Translations under genes and position numbers: made by a program
DNA from: Patagioenas fasciata
Lineage: Eukaryota > Chordata > Aves > Columbiformes > Columbidae
DNA: 64,000 bases
Assembly: GCF_037038585.1 (NCBI RefSeq)
Contig: NC_092525.1
Coordinates: 30,778,367-30,842,366 of the forward strand
Direction: 5' to 3'
Notes under the pieces: model-generated
Seen by the model: the letters and a program-made list of their open reading frames with translations, nothing else
Databases searched by the model: none
What the model was told of the DNA's origin: nothing
Shown here: piece after piece, positions 1 to 12,026 of the stretch
Position numbering within the stretch: the first letter of the stretch is position 1
Layout of the letters: every line of letters begins with the position of its first letter

Positions 1-239
1 TTAATGTGGATAAACATAGCGTCTTTACTTTTTCTACCAGTAAGATCCCATATCCTGAAGTATTATGTATCTTAATAGCTATTGATTTTTTTCTATATTC
101 TGCCTGCAGCTACGGAGAAATTTCATTCAAATGAAAAACTCACAAACTTGGTGGCTGTTACCATGGGTGAAGGAAAGACAAAGGGTTGGGAAACAGAATA
201 TTAAACAGAATATTTCCTTTATCATCACATGCTGAGGTC
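1..239. other. AT-rich flank, no gene seen
   Basis: AT-rich sequence with no recognisable coding or repeat content. Similarity to CR1 begins only at about 240, so this is either the flank of the old CR1 insertion or CR1 sequence too decayed to see. Confidence 0.5.
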
Positions 240-365
240 CATTTTGGCAAAGAAGGACTGTCAGTCTAACCTTGGTGCCGGGGAAGGTCATGGAGCAGAT
301 TATCCTGAGTGACATCACATGGCACGTAAAAGAAAACCATGTCATCAGGCCCAGTCAACACAGAT
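240..365 (+). mobile_element. Old CR1 LINE, left piece (ORF2 reverse transcriptase segment)
   Basis: Translating across this stretch gives words typical of the CR1 ORF2 reverse transcriptase N-terminal region: a [12 protein letters not shown] segment near 270-300 followed by a decayed version of the segment that leads to SQHGF. The same protein region occurs in the better-preserved CR1 at about 55320-55420, but the nucleotide sequence here is clearly more diverged and closer to a different CR1 subfamily. It ends at about 365, where sequence of a younger CR1 begins abruptly. The older element appears to resume at about 742, so I read this as the left half of an interrupted element. It is inactive, with no open frame of its own. 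Confidence 0.75.
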
Positions 366-660
366 GGGGCTCTTTAGTTTGGAGAAGAGGAGACTGAGGG
401 GTGACCTTATTAATGTTTATAAATATATAAAGGGTGAGTGCCACGAGGATGGAGTCAGGCTCTTCTCAGTGGCAAACAATGATAGGACAAGGGGCAGTGG
501 GATCAAGCTGGAACACAAGAGGTTCCACTTAAATTTGAGAAAGAACTTCTCAGTGAGGGTAACAGAGCCCTGGAACAGGCTGCCCAGGGAGGTTGTGGAG
601 TCTCCTTCCCTGGAGACATTCAAAGCCCGCCTGGACACCTTCCTGTGCGACCTCACCTAG
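319..660 (+). pseudogene. Chimeric open frame across an old/young CR1 junction
   Basis: A 113-codon frame starts at a real ATG at 319 inside the older CR1 piece and runs in frame through the junction at about 366 into the C-terminal end of ORF2 of the younger insert, stopping at 658-660. The first 17 or so residues are decayed sequence of the old element. The rest is recognisable CR1 ORF2 C-terminus, including [19 protein letters not shown] and a terminal FLCDLT. No catalytic reverse transcriptase motif is present. The frame is a by-product of nesting, not a functional gene. Confidence 0.8.
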
Positions 661-741
661 GCGTTCCTGCTCCAGCAGGGGGATTGGACTGGATGATCTT
701 TTGAGGTCCCTTCCAATCCCAAACATACTGTGATACTGTGA
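366..741 (+). mobile_element. Young 5'-truncated CR1 3' fragment nested in an older CR1
   Basis: This is the last part of CR1 ORF2 plus the 3' UTR. It aligns without gaps to 56282-56657 of the large CR1 in this window, with about 24 differences over about 375 bases by hand count (roughly 94% identity). It starts inside the conserved [12 protein letters not shown] segment, keeps the frame to the TAG stop at 658-660, and ends in two tandem copies of a TACTGTGA unit at about 726-741. Severe 5' truncation is normal for CR1, which is copied by target-primed reverse transcription. Older CR1 sequence on both sides shows that it inserted into a pre-existing CR1. No target-site duplication is obvious, as is usual for CR1. 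Confidence 0.9.
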
Positions 742-1155
742 TCTGGACCAGCTGGATGAATGGGCTGGGACCAGTTATATGAGGTTCAACAAGACCAAGT
801 GAGAGCCTCAAGAAAAGGAGGCTGAGGGGGGACCTCATTGCTATTTACAACTACCTGAAAGGAGATTGCAGTATGGAGGAGGTTGATCTCCTCTCCTGAG
901 TAGCAAGTGATGAGAGGAAATGGCATCAAGTTGTGCCAGAGGACGTTCAGACTGGATGTTCACAAAAAACTATTCACAGAAAGGGTTGTCAGGCATTGGA
1001 ACAGGCTGCCAAGAAAAGTGATGGAGTCACCATCCCTGGAGGTGTTCAAAAGGCATTTAGATGAGGTTCTTAGGGACACGGTTTAGTGCTAGAGTTAGGT
1101 TATGGTTGGACTCGATGATCCTGAGGGTCTCTTCCAACCAAAATGATTCTATGAT
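742..1155 (+). mobile_element. Old CR1 LINE, right piece, with internal deletion and typical 3' end
   Basis: Immediately after the young insert the sequence returns to older CR1. Positions 742-800 translate to a decayed form of the segment DLDxLDEWAxxxxMRFNKxK, which in intact CR1 follows the catalytic FADD box. At about 801 it jumps to the ORF2 C-terminal part ([22 protein letters not shown], 815-865), skipping roughly 390 bases relative to 55903-56300 of the large CR1. The 3' end is the classic CR1 form: a TTGGACTCGATGATCCTGAG-like stretch, then CTTCCAACCAAAATGATTCTATGAT, ending at about 1155. Stops and frameshifts are present. This subfamily differs from the young insert, whose tail uses TACTGTGA. 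Confidence 0.85.
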
Positions 1156-2149
1156 CAGTAACCATAAGGAAAATTATTCAGGCTTAAGGACATGAAAAGA
1201 ACAGTTGCCTCTCCTCTACAGTAACACTGAACTGACACCTTTTTGGGGGCATGTGCATGTCTACCAGTCACTTAATACATCTGTATCTGCACCAAGGGCT
1301 GGCCCTGTTGCAAGGACAGTACAACGAACAAGTAACATGAATTCTCCCAGATGATGCCACGTGGCAGCTCATCTTGATACCTTCCACTGCCATCCTGAGC
1401 AGAGGAATTCAGAACCCTCGAAAATATTCTCTGTAACTCCCTATCCAGGAGGTGCAATGTAAACGTGGGGGCTATTGTCAGGAAGAAGAACGGGACCTTG
1501 GATGGGATGTACAGCAATCCAAAGGAAATGAAACCTTCACATGGAAAAGCAGCACAAATCAAGGTGTGACTCAGCCTGTCCCATTGGATGATACCAAAGA
1601 AGAAAGCAAGTCAAATAAACAGTACCAATCCTGTACAAGTGGAGAACATGTGGAGAGGGTAATTTTTTTTCCTTCCCACTGCTAGCTAATGGGGACAGAG
1701 CAAGCAGGTTTCTTTTTAAGTGCCTGCCATCAGCCTGGAGGATGAAGGTTTTCTCCAGGCAGGGAGAAGGCATCAGTTGGTCCAAGTCAAGTCCCAGCAG
1801 GAAGTTTCCCTGCAAAACACAGAATTTAAATCAGTTATTTGCATTTCTCATAGCTAAAGGAGATACTAAAAGGGAGAAAGAAAAAGAAACCTGGGAACAG
1901 CAGGCAGCTTCCTTGGAAGGGAACTACAAACACAACAGCAAAAGGGCAGCTGAGTTCTTGTGCAAAACATAGTATAAAGCCTGGAAATTCTCAAATGGTA
2001 AAAATAACTCAGAGCAAATTCACAACTCATAGCAAATTGATCAGCAGCAATTCAGAGTGTACTCAATAAAAGAGTACATTTCTTCAGTATAGTCTCTAAT
2101 AATTTAGCATATTAGTTGCTGTATGATAGCAGCCTATTTCCTTATTGGC

Positions 2150-2188
2150 AGCATGATTAGTTACTGTGAATAATTAACTAATCAAGCT
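2150..2188. repeat. Small inverted repeat (hairpin)
   Basis: Positions 2150-2163 and 2175-2188 are reverse complementary over 13 of 14 positions (one A-A mismatch at 2153/2185), with an 11-base loop. The stem core is TGATTAGTTA / TAACTAATCA. The surrounding 2100-2200 region is rich in TAAT/ATTA words. The stem is too short for a typical microRNA precursor. It may be chance in AT-rich DNA or a conserved non-coding site. Confidence 0.6.
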
Positions 2189-5100
2189 CTTAGTTGTTCC
2201 TCTAAGGGAAGAAGACAGCTTTTAGTGCTACCTTGTTAATCGAGGTAATAAGAATGAGTGCTAAGATGACCTGTAACATTGTGTCAGCAGTGACCATTCT
2301 TTGTTTTGGTGCATGAGGCAGCTGAGCTTGTAATTAGAGTGATCTTTGGGATGCCCTTGTGCTGTGCTGCAGAGGGGAAGGCCAAAAACCTGTGAAGAAG
2401 CATAAGTAAGGGAAGAGATGTGAGTGGGAACAGAGCACAAGATGAATGATGGAGATTCAGGGAGCCAGAGAGGGGCTGGAAAGGGAAAGTTATTGAAAAC
2501 TTAGGAGAAGACAAAGCTTTCAGTCCTCCCATGTTGCCTTGCTCAGCTGGAGAATTGGAGGTTGAGTATTTACAGTGTTGAAGCTTGTTTTCTGGGCAGG
2601 GACACAAGCAGGCAAAGGAACCTCAAGGAAATGGAAGTGACCTTGTGATGCTGGAGCTCAGGTCAACAGATGTAGCCCACAAATAGAGAACTGAGGGTTG
2701 GGGTCATAGTATCAACAGGATGCTGGCTGCAGCTCCACACTGATATAGTTGACAGGGATAGTTGAACAAAATGGTAAAATGCAAGCAGCTGTGTGTTGGC
2801 AGCTCATACTGGAAGTTTTGATCTCTGCAGAAAAAGTAAGTAAATCTCAAGGAGTCATTGATCCGTATCATACTGTCAACCGTCCACTTCAGCTCCATCT
2901 ATCAGTCTAGCTGTCAGTGTTTGTGAAAGAATGAAAGTCTCCTTCCTTCAAAGCGACAGCAGAAAAATTGAATTGCTGCTTCTGGGCAGGTGCAAGGTGA
3001 GTGGGTTGTGTCCTGGGATGAGTATCTTCTCAGGTCCTCTCCAGCACTCATGATCAAACAGGAGGCACCTGGGAAGTCAATGGCTGTTTTCCCTGGCTTT
3101 GCTCTACCTGGTGTGCGCGAGAACAAGCTCTTGACACCCATACAGGTACAGACAGCTCCCTGCTTTCTCCCACATTAACCCCAAACAGGCATCTGAAAAT
3201 AGACTCTGACCTTTTGATTATGCACAGCCAGCTCACCTACTCTTTTAGCTGCTGACATTGAGTTTCCCCAGGTAATCTCTAAATATAATATAGGAGGGAT
3301 TTTAAAAGAAAATGGGTTCATCAGGTCAGTGTTAGTGTAATTCTGGAAAGGGATGAAAGTGAGGAAGTAATGATAATGCATGAATTGAAGGCCTGATACA
3401 ATTTGCCATGGCTGCATTGAGGGAAGAAATTGTAAATAAAACTTTCTGTCTGTCTGGAACATAATGAGTTCCCTACCTTTTAACAGCACATGTGAAATAA
3501 ATTAAAAGAAAACACATACTGCCTTTCTTGTCTTGCAGATAGTATCTATTTATTAAGGTAAAAGGAACAGTGACATTGAATACTGCTTCTGCACAACAAT
3601 ACTTGCGTTAACTCTGAAGTCCTGGACACTGCCCAAAGAAGGGGGGAATGATGCTGGGAGGGGAATAAAGTGATTTGAAAATGTCACAGGCTTGTCCCTG
3701 CCCTTCTCATAGCCTTTCTCGTGCTGGAAGAAATAGTGATTTTAGAGAAGGAGAGGATATCTGAAGGCAATTATTGTTTCTGCGAAGGAGGTACTTCTAT
3801 TAGTGTTTAACTGCATCCACTGCTTTTATAACTTCTTAGTGCTTCAGTAAAGATATTGTCCTTGCTGCTCTGAAATTTGAGAGTAGACTTGCAAGTACAG
3901 GAGGCCCAAGAAAGGAAAGTGTACAGAGGTGAAAAAAGAGCAATGTTAATACAACACCGAATAAAAATGCCCATAGCCAAAAGGGAACGAGCTCAACAAG
4001 CCTGCTGAAGCGCATGCAACAGCTGAGTTTCTGGAATGTGTAACAATTAGACAATATGTCTTATAAAACTGTACTGAAGATATTCTTTACCTAGTTGGTG
4101 ACTCAAACATAAAAAAGAACTGATTTTTAACTACACACAACAGGCCTCTGCATAGCTACTTCTCGTTCCCTTAAACCTCACCACAGGCAGGGACCCTATG
4201 TCAACCAACTGATCAAGGCCTCTGTGAACTACACACTGAAATGCTTCTACTTCTCATCTAGAGAACAAAATGGAAACTATGGTAACAGAGACAGACCTGG
4301 TGAAGTCCATCAAAGCCTGAGAAGGTAACTCAGTCTACCTCAGCCTAGAGTCCTTGACCTCTCTGCTAAGGCTCCCAGCCAGAGGGGCACTTCTTGTGAT
4401 GGTACATATAGGGGTATAAATAACTCTGACATAGCCACAAGCCTCAGCACAATTATTACTCATTTTCACCCTTGCTGTGCTTGGTTTCCTGGTTTGAAGG
4501 CACATGAATGCCTCATTTTGGGATATAACTCTTAAAAGCATATATCACTTAGGCTGTTATCCAGAAACAGAGTAATCCAAAGCATTGGGATTTGGGGTGG
4601 TAATTTTAGCACAGCCCGCTACATTTACCTTAATCTATGTTTATATGAAACACGTCAGGAAGTTGTGCCACTGCTGTAAGTTACATCTTCATGTGAAACA
4701 TATTTAAAATACAGAGAACATTTCTGAATTTACTGCTTTTATAGATAAATATCATTTAAAGTTTTGCAGATATTCTTTCTTCTGAAAAAAATGGATAGAT
4801 ATTGAAAAAATAGTATAGGAAACTTACTTCTCCAGCACTTTTCTTTTCCCGCAGGAAGTACGGCAATTTTTATAACACACTCAAAGGCAATTTACTGTGA
4901 TATGACTTAAAGAATAAAGCTCATTTTTACAGCATATAGGGCTTTTTGCAACACAACAGAAATTCTGCATGTCTGACAGCTCCAAGAATAGTGTAGAAAA
5001 TACCATGTGGATTTAAAGTGACCAAAAGCAGGGACTAGTTTATAATTGTCTTTCCTTTTGTTGCAGAACCCGCATTCCCCTTTTTTAGGGACTGGAGTAA

Positions 5101-8100
5101 GGTGTCTATGAGCCTCAAGAGAGAAAACAAGTCATCTATTTCAATGAGAAAATGATGCATTTTGGCTTGTTTTGTTTTCTGGTAGCTAGTAACAATCTGC
5201 ATCCTGAGCTTAAAAGCAGAAAGCTTAGTGAGGTCAGAAGTAAATGAATCCACATACTGTATTTCTGCCATTTGTATTTCCAGGCTGATTTTTAATTCAA
5301 CCTTCAAATGTTACAAGGAGATTCCTATTGTTATGAAAAAAATAAAGCACAGAGGACAGCAGAGCACTGGAGACAGTGCAGCCAGCTCTTCTCCCCAGAG
5401 GAAGCACTGGGTTGTACCTGGGCACCAGGATTCTGCCCACGGCACAGCTGAATTTGGATAGACCCCGGCTCCTGCCAGCATTGCACGGAAACAGCCTCAG
5501 ACAAGGGCTGTGTCAATGACGTTCCAACTGGTGTTTGAGCAAAAGCCTCTGTAAGGTACAGCTTATCCAGTGACAGGGCACATAGGGCAGAGCCAAGCTG
5601 TAAGCAATCACACTTACACTTTTCAAAGGCGTTTTTTAAATAAAAGGAGAACTGGACATCTTTGAGAAGATGAACGGCAGGGACAGACACATCCTATTGT
5701 TATGAACCCAATAAATGGATGTAAAAGCATTAAGAGTAATGGAAACCAATGCAAAGTAAGATACAGAAAAATCGTCTGTATTGTATCACTGCCACTAGAT
5801 TTGGGAACTTCTAGTGCTCTTGTGCTCCCATTCACACTATCACAGTATCTGGCCTTGCAGCCGCTCAGTCAGTGTTCTGTGCTCTGAGGTGCATGCTATA
5901 ATACCTACTGCCCCACAGTCATTTAGGAACATTTTGCATTGGAAAAAGAGAAAATGAAGTCATGCTTAAAATTTAAAGGTGTAACCTATACCTATTTTTT
6001 GTTGTTGTTTAAGATGTATATAATGGGATATCGTAGTATGCAGCATGGGAATCTAGGAAACAATAATTAGACCTGTAACAAAGAAATTTGGCTTGAGGCA
6101 TCTGAATTTTTCACTGGCTACATAAAAATCCTTCAAAATATACTCTTTTTTAGTATCAGCATACTGTGTGTTATAAATGTAACAAAGACAGAGATATGAC
6201 TTTCAGCACAAAACTAACATAATGTCTTGGAAGATTTATGTATGTGACAGACTCCGAAATTAAGGAAAGAAAAATCAAACATGTTTTAGGGTAGCAAACA
6301 AAATCATAAATAGTGATTTTGTCACACACATTTGCTGATTAGCCATGGCTCTGGAATTTTAAGTGCTAGTACTGGAGAAAGGAAGCAATTGGCCAAGGAC
6401 AATCTGAATATCTGAATTCCAGCTTCAAATTATTCCAGAACCTGTACTCTAGTATATCAAGACCACTAATACAGAGAGATCAGACTTTGGCCAGATTTTT
6501 TCTTGGAAAATTTCACAGAAGTAGATTTACTCTGGAGATATCAGTATCCTGTTAATTCTCGACCTCAGCAGACTTCTGAAAACCCCATGCAAACTGAGCT
6601 TATGTATTAATTGCATGTATTAATCACTTACCTCTGAAAAAATAATCAGTATTGCAGAAAATGCTAGTGAACAGAATTAAAAAGAGTCGTGATTTTCTTT
6701 AACTGGTTTTGAGCTACTGCGCACTACAGATTTTCATCAGAAATTCATCTGTCTCTAGAACATACAGTGCAAGGTTAATTCAGGAATTAACGTTAGAGCT
6801 TGTCTCAGATTTCAGGTCCCTATGCTTTCGTAGTTTACCTATGTAAAAAGGTATTTGTGTTTTACAGTTCTCATGCATGCTCCTTAAAATTTGCTTCCTT
6901 TCCTGAAGCTGATGAGCACCATCACAGTGTGATTTTGGCAGGGCTTGGCCACGTGTGGTATGGTCAGCAGCCTTAGATATACACTTGTATAGAAACTCTA
7001 AAACACATCTGACTGCTATTAAGATGTAAGAGATTCAGTTGCTTGGCAAGTATGTGGACTATGCAACAATAACCTCTTTGGTTCCTGACCTACCTCATGA
7101 CCACATGGCTAACTATATGTACACAATGGCTCTCAAGCCCACAATAATACAGTTGGATTCTTCAAACAGCTACATATAAAGGGGTAGAGAGATGTATATA
7201 AAACTAGTATAGAAGATTGTGTCCTGTTTTACATGCTGCTCATTGCCTACCCTTTTTTTTTGGTCTACTTTTTGGCTTTCACACATCTTAAAATGATGTA
7301 GCAGTATATCAATTATAATTGCCTGGTAAAAAAATATTATTTCTCTCTTTGCCAGGGGTATTGTATGCGTGAGTTAAAGATAAGATTTGTAGGCTGTGGA
7401 AAGATAATTTAAAAGCGTAATAGCTGTTAGTGCTTAGTTATGTTACTAAGTTTGCTTTCTTTTCCCTTTTTATGTTTGTCATATAATTTTGCTGTTTGTT
7501 TTTCTCTGAAAACATTTCAAAAGACATTATAATCTACCCCCTTGTCTTACAAAAGGTCATTAGTCACACAAATGGTCATTTAAGTTGAACTTCAAATTAC
7601 ATGGATTTTCTGTTTCAGGCTGTAAGAATTGAGGCTCAAAGTGGAAATTAGAAACACTTTTTGACCAAGACCAGAGTAAATTATGAGGGATACCTCAGTT
7701 GAGTTTAACAGTTTGCCCAGCTAGAAGGATGCTCAAACACATGGGGTCGGGGAGAAGAGTCTGTCACAGCCACACCATTACTACTCCCTCCACATTTGAC
7801 TTTTGAAAGGCTGCAGCATCTCATCAAACGTTATTTTAAAATGTAACACACACACAAACATTTTGAAAAAGGAAAATTAAGATCTAGAGTGTAAAAAGAC
7901 AGACTAATCTTGCAAGAGTAGTGCAGGGTTCTTCCATTGTGCACTGCTGCCTTGGTAAGTCAGTTAACATAGTCAATGATATCTGGATTTTATGAAACTG
8001 AATGGTACTCACGTAGTTTTCAGCTGTTATAATCTCTTGTAAGAAGATTCTTTCCTACTTTTCTGAAGTGGCGGCAACAGGCACAGATCTGAAATGCAGA

Positions 8101-9666
8101 GAAGCCAGGCTACAGTATTTTCATAGCTATTATTAAAACCATAAGAACAATTTCCCCGCAACTTTACCAACAGAGTTTTCAAATGACAGATTCAGGGCTT
8201 GAACTGCCATTTTGTTTTTCCATTTCTCCTCACCTGGCACCTTTTCAGCAGGTCAATGCTGAGCAGTGGAGAGGGGAAAGAGCAGCATTATGAGGGTGCT
8301 GCTTGTGAGTCCCTGGGCATTTCTCATAACTGGGTCCATCTCTCATATATGGGTTTGATGCTGTGATATAATTCTCCATATACAGAGATCTGCTTCATCC
8401 AGACTGATGTTTATTCATACTTTGGTGCTGCAGTTTTCCACATTTAGAGGCTTGCTGCAGGAGAAAGACATTTGTTGTGGCTGGAATCCTTTGTTTCACT
8501 CAGATATTTGTTTCACATCATGTCGCTTGTGTACAAGTCATTATGAAAAATGTTTGGTCGAAAATTAATGTATAAACTTGAACTAGAATAGGGGTCCCTG
8601 TTTTTGTCAATGCAGACCAACACAGCTCTTAATTGCAAAACTGACCTGGTCCCAAAGAAAAGGCCAGCTGTGTCTAATCATCCAGGGGATGGGCCAGAAC
8701 ACACCAAACAAAGGAAATGGAAAGTAACACCAAAATGTTTTAAGATGTAAAATGACACAACGTTCAATGAACACTTGCCAACTTCATCTCTAATTACCGC
8801 AGTGATTAAGTAGTAAAGAATTCGGTCCCAATGGGATTGCAGTTCTGAAGGAAATATAGTGCCATGTGTTACAGAATTTTTTGTTGCAAATCATTATGGA
8901 AATCCTGCTTTCTGTGGTTCTCCTAACAAACTCTTTCTTTGCAAAAAACATGCTTCATTTGTGAAGTGCAGAGGGAGTGTAACTTGCCGGCTTCTGAAGA
9001 TTTATGTCTTTATTGCCATATATTCTACTTGCCTTTTTAGAAAATCCTTTTATGTCTCCAAAGAAAGAAACATAGAAAGTATTATACATTTGCATACTGC
9101 AAGGGTTCCTCTCATCCTTGCTGAAGAACAAACAGAGAATAGCGGAGGGCTAGATAAAAGCATTGAGACCTTAACGCAGCATGGCAATGGCCTAACAAAC
9201 AGCCAGAGAATCTGCAATTAATGCAAGACCCATTTAAAATCACAGTCCTAGGGGACACCTTAGAAGACCTAGTTTAGAAGTACTTCTATTTCTTTTTTTC
9301 ACAATTCTCTTAACCACAAGATCAAAAATTTTCCAGCTTAAAAAAAAAAACCCAAAGCACAACACAAAAACCCTGAGACTGAATGACAAAAGAATTTGAA
9401 TTTATTTTAATTTATGGGTTATGTTTAAACTTTTTATAACTCTGGATCAAAATATCTATTGTACAAGCAAAATATATCTTTCACCATAGCATGCTCATGT
9501 TTATTGTGTTTTATTCTCTCAGCAGGTGTCCCTAGATATCTGCTGTTCTGTTGTCTTTTCATTCAGCAAAGGAAGAGGAAAAATCCTCATCATCTTGCAG
9601 AGCTAGTATAGGAGACAAAGAACAGCAAGGGAATAACTGTGGACCTCCTTCTCTGTTTTGTCCTGA

Positions 9667-9684
9667 TTTTTTTTTTTTTTTTTT
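9667..9684. repeat. T18 homopolymer
   Basis: Uninterrupted run of 18 T in otherwise unique DNA. Read on the minus strand it is an A run, but I see no processed-pseudogene body adjacent to it. Confidence 0.95.
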
Positions 9685-10484
9685 GCATCAGACCATGTCT
9701 CTGTCTTCCTCCCACCCCTTGCTATACAGACCTTCCAAACATGCTATGGCATGTTCCACAAAGAAATATTTAGCTCTCACAAAGCACTTTTATCAGCACA
9801 TCAAAGTGACACAATTATGCCCATTTTGCTGGTGCGAAAACCAAGACTAAAATGTCATCTGTATGGAATATGCACAGCAGGGAAATAATGCTGTAAGTTC
9901 CCAGGATATGAATGCCATACGTATACATCAGAAATGAGGTAGTGAAGCACAGGGCACTTCTGTCTGCTGTGCACAAAAAGGTCACGAGAGAGAAGGAAAA
10001 AGAAGAGGTACCAGTCCGTAACACCCCAGGTTATACACGTTCTGTTGTCCTAAGATAGATATAGAATCAGCCATAAACAAGGAAAAACAAGACCAACTGA
10101 TTTCAGACGCAGCTTTCAGAGAAAAACGTTAACACATGATTAAATGGGAGTGAGCAATGGCAACATGGGCTGTTAGCAGCTGTCAGCTGCGCCCCAATAG
10201 CCAGGCTGTGCCATGTTGCTAGGTGTATGGTAAAATGTACCAGCAAAACAAAAAACAGAACTCTGAGTTTTTGCCTGACTATGGTAGTAAATTAAAATGC
10301 TTCCTCTTGCTTCTTAGTAGATATGAGGCTTAGCTGGAAAGGCAACAGATGCTCTGAATTTCAGTGTTTAAAATGAGACATTGAGACTCTTCCTCCTTAG
10401 CCAAGTTGTTACAAGTATGGGAGAAGATGCTCTTTTTTTCCTCAGCATCGAATAAGATGTTAAACTTCGTTTTCTAAGCTTATT

Positions 10485-10501
10485 TCATGAATCATTCATG
10501 A
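10485..10501. repeat. Short palindrome TCATGAAT-C-ATTCATGA
   Basis: Perfect 8-base arms around a single C. This could be a dimeric factor site, but short palindromes of this size are expected by chance in tens of kilobases. Confidence 0.6.
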
Positions 10502-12010
10502 TCAAGTACAAATCCTCACGAACTCACAAGCTTCCTGGTCGTGAGCATTGAACCAACAAGAAGAATATTTAGGGAGATTTAATGGGAATGCAAAAACAGT
10601 TAAAAATACAAGTGGAGGGATCATAGACAGTAAGTGAATTCATTGGACCAGAACACTTATCAGTTGGTTCAGTTCCATTTGTACTGTCAGCAATGTTGAT
10701 AAGTGTGTTGCAGATTTTGTAAAGAACTTCAGATTCTCAAGTTCTAATTTTTTTATGCATCTGTAGTTGTTATTTCTGTGAAGGGCATCACGCCATCCTG
10801 CTGCACTTGTGACTCACTGGAAACGTTTTCTCAAAACTTAGCAGTGTGATGTTCTAAGTCAGTCACGCTGAGAATAACACTAATTTAGAATAAAATAGAT
10901 CAAATTTTGATTACAGTGACCAAAAAACTTCTAATAAATGTTGTCTTCACAAAAATCTGAGAAGACAACCAGATTTAGAGAGAAATAGATTAGCTGACTG
11001 GTAAATGTGTTGAACTATGACTGAATGTTTGGAAGGCACTGAAAGCAAAGGTCTCTGTATGGTTTTTACCATCCCCCTTTGTGTCCTCATGCAATTAGAA
11101 GGTGCACACATTTCTCTGGCATCTGGTCCCATTTCTCATTATCATGCTGGGGGAGGGGACAGATGGGAGAAAAAGGGGTCTGAGGAGGACATGCTAAGGG
11201 AAAAGGAGGATTGAAAGGCCTTGATGGTTGTAAGGGGAACAAAGATGATGTACTCTGCTCATGAAATGGCCAGGTGAAAGTTGGGTTATGAGGCTGCTTC
11301 AAAAGCATGGCCAGCACCAAGAGGATGGTCAGTTGGGAGCCTTGAGTGCCCATGGCAAGTAGAGCTGCATCTCCAAGAAGGGTTGTTCTTATTCTCCTTG
11401 CACCAAATCATCCAGCACTGTCCCCACAGCTCCCAAACAGCAGGTCTAGCTGTGTTTCCTTGTAATGACTACTGCAATCGGATACATACTTACAGGCAGA
11501 GATAGTGGTAACTTTCAGCTGGTGATTTGGAAATGAACATGCAACTTCCCAGGCTCCAGACTCCTCAGGGTTGGAATCCTCTAATGCTCAAACTCTTCCA
11601 CATCAGTCTAATGCCTTGGCTGCACCTGAACAACACCAGTGTTTTCTGGCAGCACCACAGCAAGCTCCCAGAGGCACCAGTCAGCTGGGGACCCTCTGCC
11701 ATTGCCTGTCAGAAATATGGCACAAGAGATCAGGAGCAGCAGACTGTCATCTCGGTCCTCTACCCTAGAGGAGACTGGGAAGAGACATTCTGTCATCATT
11801 TTCGTATCCTATAAAACCTCCACAATGCTAGCAAAACACAGAAGCTATTGTAATCAGAAACTGCATCTATGGCAATTTCGTACAAACTGAGCACAGCCAA
11901 AATGCAGTGAGAAATTAATTAGTGTTTCTACAGCCTGCCAGCTCGTGTTTTTGTTTGAAGCTTAGATGTAGTGGAAAGAAATGAGTTAAAAACGTTGATA
12001 GGCTAGCTAC

Positions 12011-12026
12011 TTTTTTTTTTTTTTTT
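12011..12026. repeat. T16 homopolymer
   Basis: Uninterrupted T run in AT-rich unique DNA, with a second mononucleotide run (A11) at 12191-12201. Confidence 0.95.

Larger units (their letters stand above)
1156..9999. other. Unique AT-rich region, no gene seen
   Basis: About 8.8 kb with no recognisable exon, RNA gene or nameable repeat. Notable contents are a small hairpin at 2150-2188, a GC-richer patch at about 5360-5640, a short CA run near 7849-7857 and an 18-base T run at 9667-9684. Open frames here reach at most about 120 codons (for example 8859-9221 on plus and 5331-5690 on minus) and resemble no protein family I know. Confidence 0.55.

Noticed and set aside
6425-6500. Possible antisense CR1 fragment (CCAGAACCTGTACTCTAG... 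words)
   Set aside because: Only one landmark resembles CR1, and no further landmarks follow in order on either side, unlike 36420-36860.
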